A stretch of DNA of 64,000 nt, taken from assembly GCA_965242605.1 (NCBI GenBank), contig CBDESS010000001.1, positions 1,550,001-1,614,000 of the forward strand. Reading direction: 5' to 3'. The translations under genes and the position numbers were made by a program. Position 1 is the stretch's first letter, and each line of letters starts with the position of its first letter. Below, piece by piece: positions 17,156-25,616 of this stretch. The stretch comes from JAAXHF01 sp965242605 (GTDB taxonomy: Bacteria > Desulfobacterota > Binatia > Bin18). The notes below the pieces were generated by a model. The model was not told the origin of the DNA and searched no databases. It worked only from the letters and a program-made list of their open reading frames with translations.

Positions 17156-18010
17156 CTAGCCCAACATCTCGGTGGCGAGTTCTTCCAACTCGGCGACAAC
17201 GGCGTCCTGCTGAAATGCGCTGAGCCAGATAATGGCGTGCCCGGCCCCGGCTTCTTCCAGCCCCTGGAGGTCTTCCTTTTTGCGCAACTGGCCGGGCTGG
17301 CCAAAGGCCAGGATACTGATGGAAGCCGGGTCACGGCCGGCTTCGGCGGCCAGTTCGTCAAGTTTCCGGCGGCCGTCTTTGATCGTGGTAGGCGAGGTGC
17401 TGACCGGCATCCAGCCGTCGCCCCACTCAACCGTGCGCTTGAACACATTCCTGGCCGAGCCGCCCAGCAGGACCGGCGGGTGGGGCTTCTGGGCGGGTTT
17501 GGGGAAGCATTTGAGGGGCGGAAAGTCATAATACCGCCCGTGATACTCGGACTCGTCGGTGGTCCACAGCTCTTTCATGGCCAGCACCGAGTCGCGGGTC
17601 TGGGTCCAGCGTCGCGGAAAATCTCCGCCCATGACTTCGCACTCTTCTTTTTGCCAGCCGGCACCAATGCCGAACAAAAAGCGCCCGCCGGAGTAATGGT
17701 CGAGGGTGGCGATCTCTTTGGCCAGGAGCAGGGGGTTGCGCTCTGGAACAAGGCAGATGCCGGTGCCGAGCTTGATCGTGCTCGTCGTGGCTGAGGCCCG
17801 GGCCAGGGACACAAAGGGGTCGGAGATGATGCCGATTGTACGCGGAATGGGCCGGTCGGGCGCGGCCGGGTAGCCGACGGTGGTGTGAACCGGCAGGACC
17901 GGATGTTCCGGGACCCAGATTGAGGCAAAGCCGAGGTCTTCGGCTTTTTTGGCCACAACAGCCGGGTCGGCCGACTCGGCCGAGGTGAAAAAGAATACGC
18001 CGATGTCCAT
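17156..18010 (-). CDS. LLM-class F420-dependent oxidoreductase
   Basis: 284 residues from ATG 18010, which has AAGGAGGAGCAC in front. MDIGVFFFTSAESADPAVVAKKAEDLGFASIWVPEHPVLP, LGTGICLVPERNPLLLAKEIATLD and GGRFLFGIGAGWQKEE are the F420/LLM barrel motifs (TIGR03619 type). The end (LAFGQPGQLRKKEDLQGL...AIIWLSAF) is complete. It should catalyse an F420-linked hydride transfer in the cytosol; the substrate is unknown. It lies first in a short minus-strand pair with the membrane hydrolase at 16617. Confidence 0.9.
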   Translation of the reverse strand: MDIGVFFFTSAESADPAVVAKKAEDLGFASIWVPEHPVLPVHTTVGYPAAPDRPIPRTIGIISDPFVSLARASATTSTIKLGTGICLVPERNPLLLAKEIATLDHYSGGRFLFGIGAGWQKEECEVMGGDFPRRWTQTRDSVLAMKELWTTDESEYHGRYYDFPPLKCFPKPAQKPHPPVLLGGSARNVFKRTVEWGDGWMPVSTSPTTIKDGRRKLDELAAEAGRDPASISILAFGQPGQLRKKEDLQGLEEAGAGHAIIWLSAFQQDAVVAELEELATEMLG

Positions 18011-18339
18011 GTGCTCCTCCTTATGACTCATGCTCCTGTGTTCATTACTCTGCCGAGCCGGGGGCTGGCAAGGGCGGGGCGCGGCTCAGTCCGGCTGTTT
18101 CCGCGGCCGGATATCCGCTACGCGGGGGAATATGGCTCTGCAAGGAGAGCCGGGGATATGGTCCTGGAGCCGCTCAAACCGGAGGTGATGGGGAAGGCTT
18201 GGCCGGCGTGGTTGCGGAGCGTCTGGGGCGGCACTTGCTCCAGAGCGACCGCACAGGATTGCCGCGGTCGCTCTGCGGGTACTTCCGCCGGCATCTGATT
18301 ACAACAGGCCGCAGGTCGGCTTACGGTCCGCTAATCCGA
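18011..18339. other. Intergenic region, nothing recognised
   Basis: About 330 bases between two minus-strand genes. Both strands were read: frames are short, and none shows motif, ribosome site or family resemblance. It contains short GC-rich dyads (for example around 18240-18285) but no clear terminator with a T run. Confidence 0.3.
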
Positions 18340-18804
18340 CTATACGCGAGATCCAACCATATCATGTAACGCTCTTTCCAGTTTTTCAGCGTCCTCTTTC
18401 AGCGGGGTTCCGATACTCTTTCTCACCAGCTTTTGGTCTATGGCATAGAGACCACGCTTGACGGCTGTCTCGATGTTCAAACCTGCTCTCTTCCATTCGG
18501 CGAGGACAAATTTGCCCCTCAGCAATGCTGTGGTCCTGCTTGTGAGGGGGACAATGATGAGGTCTTGGGACGGATGAGGCGCGTTGACGACGACGGCAGG
18601 GCGAACCTTTGAGCCGGTAAGGTCGGAGAACGGGTAACGGACAAGCACGATCTCATTTTTCGAGGAGATCGGCAGAGACGTCTGTTCTTCAAGGCGACGA
18701 AGCGCTGTCCCCAGAGAATTGAGATTGCCCACCACGGCTTCAATTTTCGAAACGAAAGGCTCCCGCTTCGAGATGATATCGCTGATTCGTTGAGCTCTCT
18801 CCAT
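18340..18804 (-). CDS. PemK/MazF-family endoribonuclease toxin with an N-terminal extension
   Basis: 154 residues from ATG 18804. Residues about 51-150 carry the MazF/PemK fold: NEIVLVRYPFSDLTGSKVRPAVVV, QDLIIVPLTSRT, and KRGLYAIDQKLVRKSIGTPL. The first 50 residues (ERAQRISDIISKREPFVSKIEAVVGNL...) are helical and not part of the usual toxin. No antitoxin gene lies next to it; upstream, 72 bases away, is the divergent cupin gene. In this family the toxin cleaves mRNA at specific short sites. The N-terminal helix could act as a built-in inhibitor, which is speculation. Confidence 0.75.
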   Translation of the reverse strand: MERAQRISDIISKREPFVSKIEAVVGNLNSLGTALRRLEEQTSLPISSKNEIVLVRYPFSDLTGSKVRPAVVVNAPHPSQDLIIVPLTSRTTALLRGKFVLAEWKRAGLNIETAVKRGLYAIDQKLVRKSIGTPLKEDAEKLERALHDMVGSRV

Positions 18805-18876
18805 CCACAACAGCTTGACTTTTATGATGGTCTGGGGGTATGGCGGAGAGAAATCAGTCAGGAAAGGAGACACGCT

Positions 18877-19299
18877 ATGGCGACACGCGATTTTGAGGTA
18901 CAGCAACTCCTGAAGGCCTACCGCAAAGGGCTTATTTCGGATGAACTGTTCGAGACCCAGATGACTGAGTTGGGCGCGGCCAACGGGGCCGGCGGTCTGG
19001 ATGTGGCGAATGTTTTTGACCACAAGGACAAGCCGGTCCAGAAGCTCCAGGAGACCGAGCAGAGCCAGACGGTGGTGTTCAACCTGCCGGCCAACTACAG
19101 CAACGACAGCGAGAATACCCACAAGGGCGACCAGATCATCTACGTGATTGACGGCGGGGCGACCGCCCGGGTGTCGGGCAAAGAACAAGACCTCAAGGCC
19201 GGTGACGTGCTGATGATTCCGGCCGGTGCCCCGCATACCCTGCGGACCGGCAGCGACCCGTTCTTCGGCTTCACGATTCTGGCCCCGCCCGAACTGTAA
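18877..19299 (+). CDS. Cupin domain protein
   Basis: 140 residues; ATG 18877 has a strong GGAAAGGAGA site. The N-terminal third is a helix-rich segment (QQLLKAYRKGLISDELFETQMTEL) and the rest a small beta-barrel with the cupin pattern GDQIIYVIDGGATARV and AGDVLMIPAGAPHTLR. His at the second motif is kept, while the first motif lacks the usual HxH, so metal binding may be altered. Role unknown (sugar or small-acid binding, or regulation). It precedes the decayed amidohydrolase gene by 86 bases on the same strand. Confidence 0.8.
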   Translation: MATRDFEVQQLLKAYRKGLISDELFETQMTELGAANGAGGLDVANVFDHKDKPVQKLQETEQSQTVVFNLPANYSNDSENTHKGDQIIYVIDGGATARVSGKEQDLKAGDVLMIPAGAPHTLRTGSDPFFGFTILAPPEL

Positions 19300-19385
19300 C
19301 CCCGGCGTGCGACCGCTTGGGGGGCCGGCGTCGGGGCGGGCGGTCCGCTCCGACGCTGCTGTCCGACACCACAGCAGGAGGGATT

Positions 19386-20518
19386 ATGACCGACACATAC
19401 AGGATCATCTCCTCGGATAATCACATTTTTGAACCGGCCGACCTGTGGTCAACAAGAGTTGCGTCCAAGTGACGCGACCGTGCCCCGCACGTTGTGCGTC
19501 TTGACGACGGGGGCGACTGGTGGTTCTGCGACGGTCGCAAGGTCATGGGTGCGTTTGCCGGGGGCCAGACCGGGCGGCGCTTTGAGGAACCCGAAAAACT
19601 GAGCAGTGCCGACACGATGGACAACGTCCGGCCCGGCGGCTACCTGCCGGAGGAGCACGTCACGGATATGGAGCTGGACGGGGTGGACGGCGGGGTGATC
19701 TATCCGACGGTCGGCCTGCTGCTGTTCACCATGTCGGACAGCGAGCTGATGACGGCCATCTTCCGCGCCTGCAACGACTGGCTGGCCGAGTTCTGCCGGC
19801 CGTTTCCCAACAAGCTCAAGGGCATCGCCATGCTCGACATTGACGATCTGCCGGCCGGCATCACAGAGCTGGAACGTTGCGCCAACCTGGGGCTGGCCGG
19901 GGCCATGCTCACCTGCTCCCGCGCGAGGGCCAGACCTGCGATTTGCCCGAGTACGACAGGCTGTAGGCCGCGGCCCAGGACCTGGATATGCCGCCCGGCC
20001 TCCACATCGGCACCAACCGGCCCGGTCCGGGCCAGACCTTTGTGTTTGACGAGTTGACGCCGGCCTTTCTGGCCAACGCCGACTACCGGGTGCGGATGTC
20101 GCTGGCCCAGATGATCTACAGCGGCGTCTTTGTCCGCTACCCAGAACTCCAGGTCGGCGCGGTCGAGATGGAGCTGTCGCGGGTGCCCGACTTCATTGAC
20201 CGGCTCGACCACAACTACATCCAACGCGCGCGTGACCTGTTCAAGAAGGGCTGCTGGGACCGCTACCCGGGCGATATGCTGCCCAGCCAGTACTTCCACC
20301 GCAACGTGTTTCCGGGCTTTCGGGAAGACGCCCTCGGCATCAAGCACCGCCACCTCATCGGCGTGGACAATCTCCAGTGGGGCTCGGACTACCCTCACCC
20401 GGAGGCGACCTTCCCCCGCACCTGGCAGATTCTGGAGGATATTCCGGCCGATTGCAGCGCGGAGGAAAAAGCCAGGATCGCCGGTGGAAATGCCGCCCGG
20501 GTGTATCATTTTGACTGA
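19386..20518 (+). pseudogene. Decayed amidohydrolase (amidohydrolase_2 type)
   Basis: ATG 19386 after AGCAGGAGGG begins MTDTYRIISSDNHIFEPADLWSTRVASK, then hits TGA where Trp is expected (next residues RDRAPHVV). The reading continues through GGVIYPTVG and FPNKLKGIAMLDIDDLPAGI to about 19915, where one base is missing in a C run. A new frame holds a TAG in place of Trp (near 19964), then runs intact: MPPGLHIGTNRPGPGQ...HRHLIGVDNLQWGSDYPHPEATFP...NAARVYHFD. The family is the metal-dependent amidohydrolase/decarboxylase group (final Asp in GSDYPH). Two nonsense codons plus a frameshift make this a true pseudogene. Confidence 0.75.
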
Positions 20519-20620
20519 GTGTGTTGACTGAGCGCAGGCGGCTCCTGGCCCTGTTTCGTCCGTCGCCAGGGAGCTTGAGAGAGGCACTGAGAAGACGGCC
20601 TCTTCTCAGCCTTGTTTCGC

Positions 20621-21472
20621 ATGACAGACACGCACGCTACGGATGGCGAAGGACCGGCCGGCTTCTTCCACGGCTGGTTCATCATTGCCGTCCTGTTTTT
20701 TGTGTCGATCATTGACGGCGGCTTCACCTGCACCTTTTCGACCTTTCTCAAGCCGCTGACCGAAGAGTCTGGCTGGTCACGCGCCGAAACCGCAACGGCC
20801 TTCTGGCTGTACCTGCTGGTCGGCGGGCTGGTCCTGCCCGGCTGGGGCTGGCTGGTGGATCACATTGGGGCCAAGCGGGTCTTTCTGCTCAGCGCGGTGA
20901 TTGACGGCGTAGCCCTGCTCTTCCTGAGCGCGGTCGAAAATCTGAGCGGCTATTACGGCTGGTATCTGCTCCTGGGCGTTGGGCTGGCCGGCATCGGTCC
21001 GATGCCAGTGGGCTGGGCATGAGCATGGCCGGACGCTTTGCGGCCGGCTGGCTCAGCGAGCATTTCCCCCGTCCGCACCATATTCTGGCAGTCTGTCTCC
21101 TCATGCAGGCGGCCGGGACCGGGTTTCTGATGTCTCTTGACCTGTTGGGGGCCTGGAGCCTGGTCCTGTTCGTGCCCCTAGTTTGGTCTGGGCTACGGCG
21201 GGATGATTGTGCTGTGGCCGCTGACCGTTGGGCATGATTTTGGTCGGCGGGCGTTTGGGACCATCGCCGGGGTACTGGGTACAATCGGCCTCAGCTTCGG
21301 GGGGGCCGCCGGCCCGGTCATCGCCGGAGCGATTTTTGACCATACGGGCAGCTACGACTGGGCGTTTGGGGGCTGTATCGGGCTGTTCAGCCTCGGGGCC
21401 GGGGCCGCGGTCACGGCCCCGGAGCTGGCCGGCCGTGCCGCCTTCGTCCCCGGTGTAGGGAGCGAGCCTTAG
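20621..21472 (+). pseudogene. Broken major facilitator superfamily transporter
   Basis: The first part (ATG 20621) gives MFS helices 1-4: GFFHGWFIIAVLFFVSIIDGG, LTEESGWSRAETATAFWLYL and PGWGWLVDHIGAKRVFLLSA. It breaks off after GIGPMPVGWA. The sequence resumes in another frame at GMSMAGRFAAGWLSEHFPRPH, so roughly 100 residues of the centre are deleted, then shifts again near 21180 to GYGGMIVLWPLTVGHDFGRRAFGTIAG...DHTGSYDWAFGG. The parts match monocarboxylate-type MFS proteins. The protein cannot be made whole even if frameshifts are corrected. Confidence 0.75.
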
Positions 21473-21479
21473 CGCCCTC

Positions 21480-22007
21480 TTATTCCAGGTCGACCTGGAG
21501 GGCGTTCAGGTTGCGCGCCATCATGTTCCAGAAGGCGGTCGCCGCGGTCAGCTCCAGGACATTATCCTGCCCAATCAGGTCTTGGACCTGCCGAAACAGC
21601 CCGTCATCAACCTGTCCCCGCTGGGTCAACTCTTCAGCATAGCGGATAATCAGCTTGTCGTTGTCGCTGAACAGCTCGCTGGTCTGATACGCGCCGATGC
21701 TGTCGATCTGCTCGCGCGAAATGCCGGTTCGTTCGGCGATGTCGATATGCCGGACAAACCCATACTTGCAGTGAAGCCGGTCCATCAGGGTCAGCACCGC
21801 CAGCTCCCGCAGCCGGGGGTCAAGGGCCGACTCGTTCATGAAGTAATTGGCCAGCGGAAAGACGCGCCTGGCCAGCCCGGGGCTGTTGGACAGTGCCTTG
21901 ACGACATTGGGGACCTGGGGGATGCCGAACTGTTGTTCAAAGGTGGCGTACAGTTCCTTGGTCTCGTCACTCGCTGCGTCTTTTTCAACGTATGGAATGC
22001 GTGCCAT
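21480..22007 (-). CDS. Carboxymuconolactone decarboxylase family protein
   Basis: 175 residues from ATG 22007, preceded by GCAGGAGGAC. The all-helical AhpD/CMD fold is seen: ALDPRLRELAVLTLMDRLHCKYGFVRHIDIAERTGISREQI and a second half ELTQRGQVDDGLFRQVQDLIGQDNVLELTAATAFWNMMARNLNAL. In this family a CxxC or C/H pair acts in decarboxylation or peroxide removal. Here HCKYGFVRH keeps one Cys and His. The substrate is unknown. It is convergent with the broken MFS gene and follows, on its own strand, another MFS relic. Confidence 0.8.
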   Translation of the reverse strand: MARIPYVEKDAASDETKELYATFEQQFGIPQVPNVVKALSNSPGLARRVFPLANYFMNESALDPRLRELAVLTLMDRLHCKYGFVRHIDIAERTGISREQIDSIGAYQTSELFSDNDKLIIRYAEELTQRGQVDDGLFRQVQDLIGQDNVLELTAATAFWNMMARNLNALQVDLE

Positions 22008-22194
22008 GTGTTTTGTCCTCCTGCGCGACACCGTACACCCCGGCGGCGTTGAGGCCAAGACCGGCACGGGGTCACGTACTTCCGACAGGCAGACCCCCGC
22101 ATGGCGTCTGATTCGTGCTGGATGCCAGGCGTCGTACCAGAGGCGGGCAGGTCGCGGGGCCGCGAAAAGCCCCGGTCTTTCATCGTCCTCTGGC

Positions 22195-22495
22195 TCGCCC
22201 CGGCCATCACCCCTCTGGATCCAAAGCGGTCGCCCAGCCAGCCGCCGGGGATCTGAGAGCCGGCATAGCCGAACGCAAAAGCGCTGAAAATCCGGCCGAT
22301 CTACATCTCGCTGAGGCCGTACTTGGGCATGATGTACTTGGCCGTAATGGAGATATTCACCCGGTTGATGAACCTCAGTACCCAGGTGCAATAAACCAGG
22401 CCGATAGTCATCCAACGGGTAGGGGTCGGCCAGATATGGGTCAGTTTTGCCGCGGGCAGCGGTGGAGACATGGCCCTCCCTGACGAGGGCCTCAA
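22195..22495 (-). pseudogene. N-terminal relic of an MFS transporter
   Basis: The minus strand reads ...IGLVYCTWVLRFINRVNISITAKYIMPKYGLSEM, TAG, IGRIFSAFAFGYAGSQIPGGWLGDRFG. This is TM1-TM2 of an MFS carrier including the loop motif A (GGWLGDRFG), interrupted by one amber codon where Gln is expected. It ends abruptly after about 90 residues. It lies directly upstream of the decarboxylase gene at 21480, perhaps its former operon partner. Confidence 0.6.
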
Positions 22496-22639
22496 CTCCA
22501 GCCCAGGGGAGACCTGCCGGGCAAGACAGCGTGGTGTTGGCGGCCGAATTGTTGACGGCCGGGGGCTGATCTCCTAGAACGGGAAGGAGACGCGAGCGGC
22601 CTGTAGGGAATTGAAGTGAACTGAAAGGAGGACCCCCCA

Positions 22640-23099
22640 ATGGACATGACCGAACTGGAAAAACGCCTGACCCGCATGGAGGACATTGAGGCCATCAAGC
22701 AGCTCAAGGCCGAGTATTGCGACATCTGTGACGATGACCATAACCCGGCTCGTATCACCACGATTTTTGCCCCGGACGGCATCTGGGAGGGCGGCGGCTT
22801 TGGGCAGGCCCAGGGTCATGCGGCTATCCGCGATCTGTTCAAAAAGTTCCAGACCCTGATTCGTTTTTCTCAGCACCAGGTGCTCAACCCGGTCATCAAG
22901 GTTGACGGCGACCGGGCGAGCGCACGCTGGTACTTTTTTGGGCCGTTCACCTTTTATCAGAACAATCAGGCCAAGTGGCTGGCCGCCCGCTACCAGGGAC
23001 GACTACGTCAGAATTGACGGCGAATGGAAGATTCAACACCTGCGGGCCCGGCTGCGGATGAGTACCGACTACGAAAAGAGCTGGGCGGAGAAAGACTGA
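22640..23099 (+). CDS. SnoaL/NTF2-like protein with a late frameshift
   Basis: ATG 22640 follows a strong AAGGAGG. MEDIEAIKQLKAEYCDICDDDHNPARITTIFAPDGIWEGGGFG and GHAAIRDLFKKF are the first half of the SnoaL_4/NTF2-like fold used by small isomerases, dehydratases and ring-hydroxylating beta subunits. The frame ends at 23017. Removing one G from GGG 22996-22998 continues it as ARYQDDYVRIDGEWKIQHLRARLRMSTDYEKSWAEKD to 23099, a proper end. So one extra base, real or miscalled, separates the two. Catalytic role unknown. Convergent genes are absent; HAD follows at 23128. Confidence 0.75.
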
Positions 23100-23127
23100 G
23101 GAGACGCCGCTGGACGAGAACGCCCCG

Positions 23128-23787
23128 ATGCTGCAATACATTCTGTGGGACCACGACGGCGTGCTCGTCGATACCGAACACTGGTACTTCCTCTCGACCC
23201 GGCACGCCCTGGCTGAAATCGGGATATCTTTTGACAAAGCCGAATATGTGGCCTGGACGACCCAGGGGCGGACCATGTGGGAGCTGGCCCGGCAGCGGGG
23301 CGTCTCGGAAGAGCTCATCAACGTCCAGCGCAGCAAGCGGAACCGCTCCTACCAGGAGCGTCTGCGGACCGAAGATATTGAAGTTCCAGGCGCACTGAGC
23401 GTGCTGGCCGAACTGTCGCCGTTCTTTTCAATGGCGATTGTCACCACGGCCAGGAAGGACGACTTCGCCCTGATCCACCAAGACCGGACGATCCTGTCCT
23501 ATATGGACTTCGTGGTTGCCAACGGCGATTACGCGCGTAGCAAACCGGCCCCCGACCCCTACCTGAGCGCACTGGAGCGGTTCGGGGCGCAGCCCCACGA
23601 GGCGATTGCGATTGAGGATTCTGAACGCGGTCTCCGCTCCGCGGTGGCGGCCGGCCTGGAGTGTATCGTGATCGAGCACGCCTTCACCCAGTCCCAGGAT
23701 TTTTCGCGTGCCAGCCGCGTTGTGCGATCCATCCACGACCTGCCGGCCATACTGCTAGCGCGTAGGTCAGATGAGTCGCAGGCGTAA
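23128..23787 (+). CDS. HAD-superfamily hydrolase (beta-phosphoglucomutase/phosphatase-like)
   Basis: 219 residues. Motif I DHDGVLVDTE (nucleophile D8, acid D10), motif II IVTTARK, motif III Lys in RSKPAPDPYL and motif IV AIEDSERG are all present with a helical cap between residues 15 and 80. It is a cytosolic phosphatase or phosphomutase of subfamily I; the substrate is unknown. ATG 23128 is used; the ribosome site is weak and an in-frame start slightly upstream is possible. It lies 28 bases after the SnoaL gene and may be co-transcribed. Confidence 0.85.
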   Translation: MLQYILWDHDGVLVDTEHWYFLSTRHALAEIGISFDKAEYVAWTTQGRTMWELARQRGVSEELINVQRSKRNRSYQERLRTEDIEVPGALSVLAELSPFFSMAIVTTARKDDFALIHQDRTILSYMDFVVANGDYARSKPAPDPYLSALERFGAQPHEAIAIEDSERGLRSAVAAGLECIVIEHAFTQSQDFSRASRVVRSIHDLPAILLARRSDESQA

Positions 23788-23865
23788 TCCGACACCCTGG
23801 CTTTGATGGATTGGTCTGTCATGGCAACGGGTGTAGCGTGTCTCAATCGCGGGCTGTCGGCCTGG

Positions 23866-24249
23866 TCACGAGGTCAGCTTCACCAGGGCCACAGTCAGGC
23901 TGACCGTCAGCCCGACAATGCCGGCGGCCATCATCCACAGGTGGCGGTAGAGGCGGGTTTCCATTTCTGCCAGGTTGACCTTGACTTCGGCCAGGTCGGT
24001 CTTGAGCTCGGCCTTGACTTCGGCCAAGTCGGTCTTGAGCTCGATCTTGACTTCGGCCAGGTCGGTCTTGAGCTCGGCCTTGACTTCGGCCAGGTCGGCC
24101 TTGACTCCGGTCAGGTCGGCCTTGGTGGCGACATTCTCGCCGAGCGCGTCGCCAATTGTCACTACAACGGCTTCGGCCAGGGGTTCATCCGCCCCGGCTT
24201 CCCGGAGGGCCTTGACGGCTTTATGGGTGTCGAATGCGAGGCCGGCCAT
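23866..24249 (-). CDS. DUF1640-type coiled-coil membrane protein, copy 1
   Basis: 127 residues from ATG 24249. Three parts: a conserved head (MAGLAFDTHKAVKALREAGADEPLAEAVV...DALGENVATK, residues 1-43), a coiled coil built of an 11-residue unit DLAEVKAELKT repeated about four times, and a C-terminal membrane helix (LWMMAAGIVGLTVSLTVALVKL). The head and anchor match DUF1640/CCDC90-like proteins, whose bacterial role is unknown. First of three tandem copies. The flanking DNA is duplicated with it. A broken HigA gene lies 100 bases upstream on the same strand. Confidence 0.8.
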   Translation of the reverse strand: MAGLAFDTHKAVKALREAGADEPLAEAVVVTIGDALGENVATKADLTGVKADLAEVKAELKTDLAEVKIELKTDLAEVKAELKTDLAEVKVNLAEMETRLYRHLWMMAAGIVGLTVSLTVALVKLTS

Positions 24250-24349
24250 GCGCTCTGTCCTATTGCACCCTGTCCGGCCCGTCAAGAGGAAGGACCGGCC
24301 CAGCCAGGCAGCAACGCGCCTGGCGGATTACGCCTGCGGCTCATCCGAT

Positions 24350-24632
24350 CTACAGCCACGGCGAGGCTGTGAACTTTGTAACCGTGAGGTGGGCGGCTCG
24401 CTCTCGCGCCTGCCAGAGGTCATAGGCCATCTGCATGCCGAGCCAGGTATCGGAGCTTGACCCGAACGCCTCGGACAGACGAAAGGCCGTTTCAACCGAG
24501 ACGCTGGGGCTTTTTCGTTGACCAGATCGGACAGCGCTTGACGTGTGATTCCCATGCCCGCGTCACAGACAGGCCAATCGCCTCAATGCCCTGCCGTCTC
24601 ACGATTCCTCCGGGGTGTGGCGGGTTGTACAT
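24350..24632 (-). pseudogene. HigA-family antitoxin, frameshifted
   Basis: ATG 24632 after AGGAGGAAC begins MYNPPHPGGIVRRQGIEAIGLSVTRA, the HigA addiction-module start. A small deletion and shift then give MGITRQALSDLVNEKA (the HTH helix), and another shift gives SVETAFRLSEAFGSSSDTWLGMQMAYDL / WQARERAAHLTV...KFTASPWL to a TAG at 24350. All parts of a 95-residue XRE-type antitoxin are present but in three frames. No HigB toxin gene is adjacent. It sits just upstream of DUF1640 copy 1. Confidence 0.75.
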
Positions 24633-24712
24633 GTCTCGTTCCTCCTGACAACAGCCGCCAGCTTGTTGCAGCAACGGGCGTTGCGTGTCTCAAGCGGGGG
24701 CTGTCGGCTTGG

Positions 24713-24976
24713 TCACGAGGTCAGTTTGACCAGGGCGACGGTGAGACTGACCGTCAGCCCGACAACGCCGGCGGCCATCATCCGCAGGTGGCGGTAGAGG
24801 CGGGTTTCCATTTCGGCCAGGTTGACCTTGATTTCGGCCAGGTCGGCCTTGGTGGCGACATTCTCGCCGAGCGCGTCGCCAATTGTCACAACAACGGCTT
24901 CGGCCAGGGGTTCGTCCGCCCCGGCTTCCCGGAGGGCCTTGACGGCTTTATGGGTGTCGAATGCGAGGCCGGCCAC
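24713..24976 (-). CDS. DUF1640-type coiled-coil membrane protein, copy 2 (short)
   Basis: 87 residues from GTG 24976 (the paralogues use ATG at this codon). Head and membrane anchor are nearly identical to copy 1 (only a few substitutions, for example LRMMAAGVVG). The coiled coil is cut to the minimum: KADLAEIKVNLAEMETRLYRHL, with none of the 11-residue repeats. So it differs from the neighbours mainly by repeat number. Membrane-anchored, role unknown. Confidence 0.7.
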   Translation of the reverse strand: MAGLAFDTHKAVKALREAGADEPLAEAVVVTIGDALGENVATKADLAEIKVNLAEMETRLYRHLRMMAAGVVGLTVSLTVALVKLTS

Positions 24977-25069
24977 ACGCTCTGTCCTACGGCACGCTGT
25001 CTGACTCGTCAAGAGGAAGGGCCGGCCCGGCCATGCAGCAACGCGCTACGAAATTACCTCTGCGGATAG

Positions 25070-25387
25070 TCACGAGGTCAGCTTGACCAGGGCGACGGTG
25101 AGACTGACCGTCAGCCCGACAACGCCGGCGGCCATCATCCACAGGTGGCGGTAGAGGCGGGTTTCCATTTCTGCCAGGTTGACCTTGACTTCGGCCAAGT
25201 CGGCCTTGAGTGCGGCCTCGACTTCGGTCAGGTCGGCCTTGAGTGCGGCCAAGTCGGCCTTGGTGGCGACATTCTCGCCGAGCGCGTCGCCAATCGTCAC
25301 AACAACGGCTTCGGCCAGGGGTTCGTCCGCCCCGGCTTCCCGGAGGGCCTTGACGGCTTTATAGGTGTCGAATGCGAGGCCGGCCAT
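25070..25387 (-). CDS. DUF1640-type coiled-coil membrane protein, copy 3
   Basis: 105 residues from ATG 25387. Same head (with THK changed to TYK) and same membrane anchor as copy 1. The coiled coil is intermediate: ADLAALKADLTEVEAALKADLAEVKVNLAEMETRL, about two 11-residue units. Upstream on the same strand (25500-25572) is a second, heavily deleted HigA remnant, which repeats the arrangement seen at copy 1. Confidence 0.75.
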   Translation of the reverse strand: MAGLAFDTYKAVKALREAGADEPLAEAVVVTIGDALGENVATKADLAALKADLTEVEAALKADLAEVKVNLAEMETRLYRHLWMMAAGVVGLTVSLTVALVKLTS

Positions 25388-25499
25388 GTGCTCTGTCCTA
25401 CTGCACGCTGTCTGACCCGTCAAGAGGAAGGGCCGGCCCAGCCAGGCAGCAACGCGCCTGGCGGATTACGCCTGCGGCTCATCCGACCGACGGCCGCGG

Positions 25500-25572
25500 C
25501 TAGGCCGTGAACTTCTCAACCGTGAGGCGGGCGGCCCGGTCTCGCGCCTGCCAGGTGTGGCGGGTTGTACAT
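25500..25572 (-). pseudogene. Internal-deletion remnant of HigA
   Basis: ATG 25572 reads MYNPPH, identical to the HigA start at 24632, then joins within a few bases to the last part of that gene (CAGGCGCGAGA...CTCACGGTTGAGAAGTTCACGGCC, then TAG at 25500). About 210 bases of the centre, including the DNA-binding helix, are gone, and the end is out of frame. Non-functional. Confidence 0.65.
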
Positions 25573-25616
25573 GACTCGCTCCTCCTGACGACAGCCCGCA
25601 GGGGGCTTCCGCTGCG

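Larger units (their letters stand above)
23866..25587 (-). repeat. Tandem duplication unit: HigA remnant plus DUF1640 gene
   Basis: Sequence 23866-24632 (DUF1640 gene plus HigA remnant) is repeated at 25070-25587 with high identity, including non-coding DNA (for example AAGAGGAAG-CCGGCCCAGCC near 24285 and 25422, and GCGCCTGGCGGATTACGCC near 24315 and 25455). A third, shorter unit (24713-24976 plus about 100 bases) sits between them. The copies differ by internal deletions and by the number of coiled-coil repeats. Confidence 0.75.
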
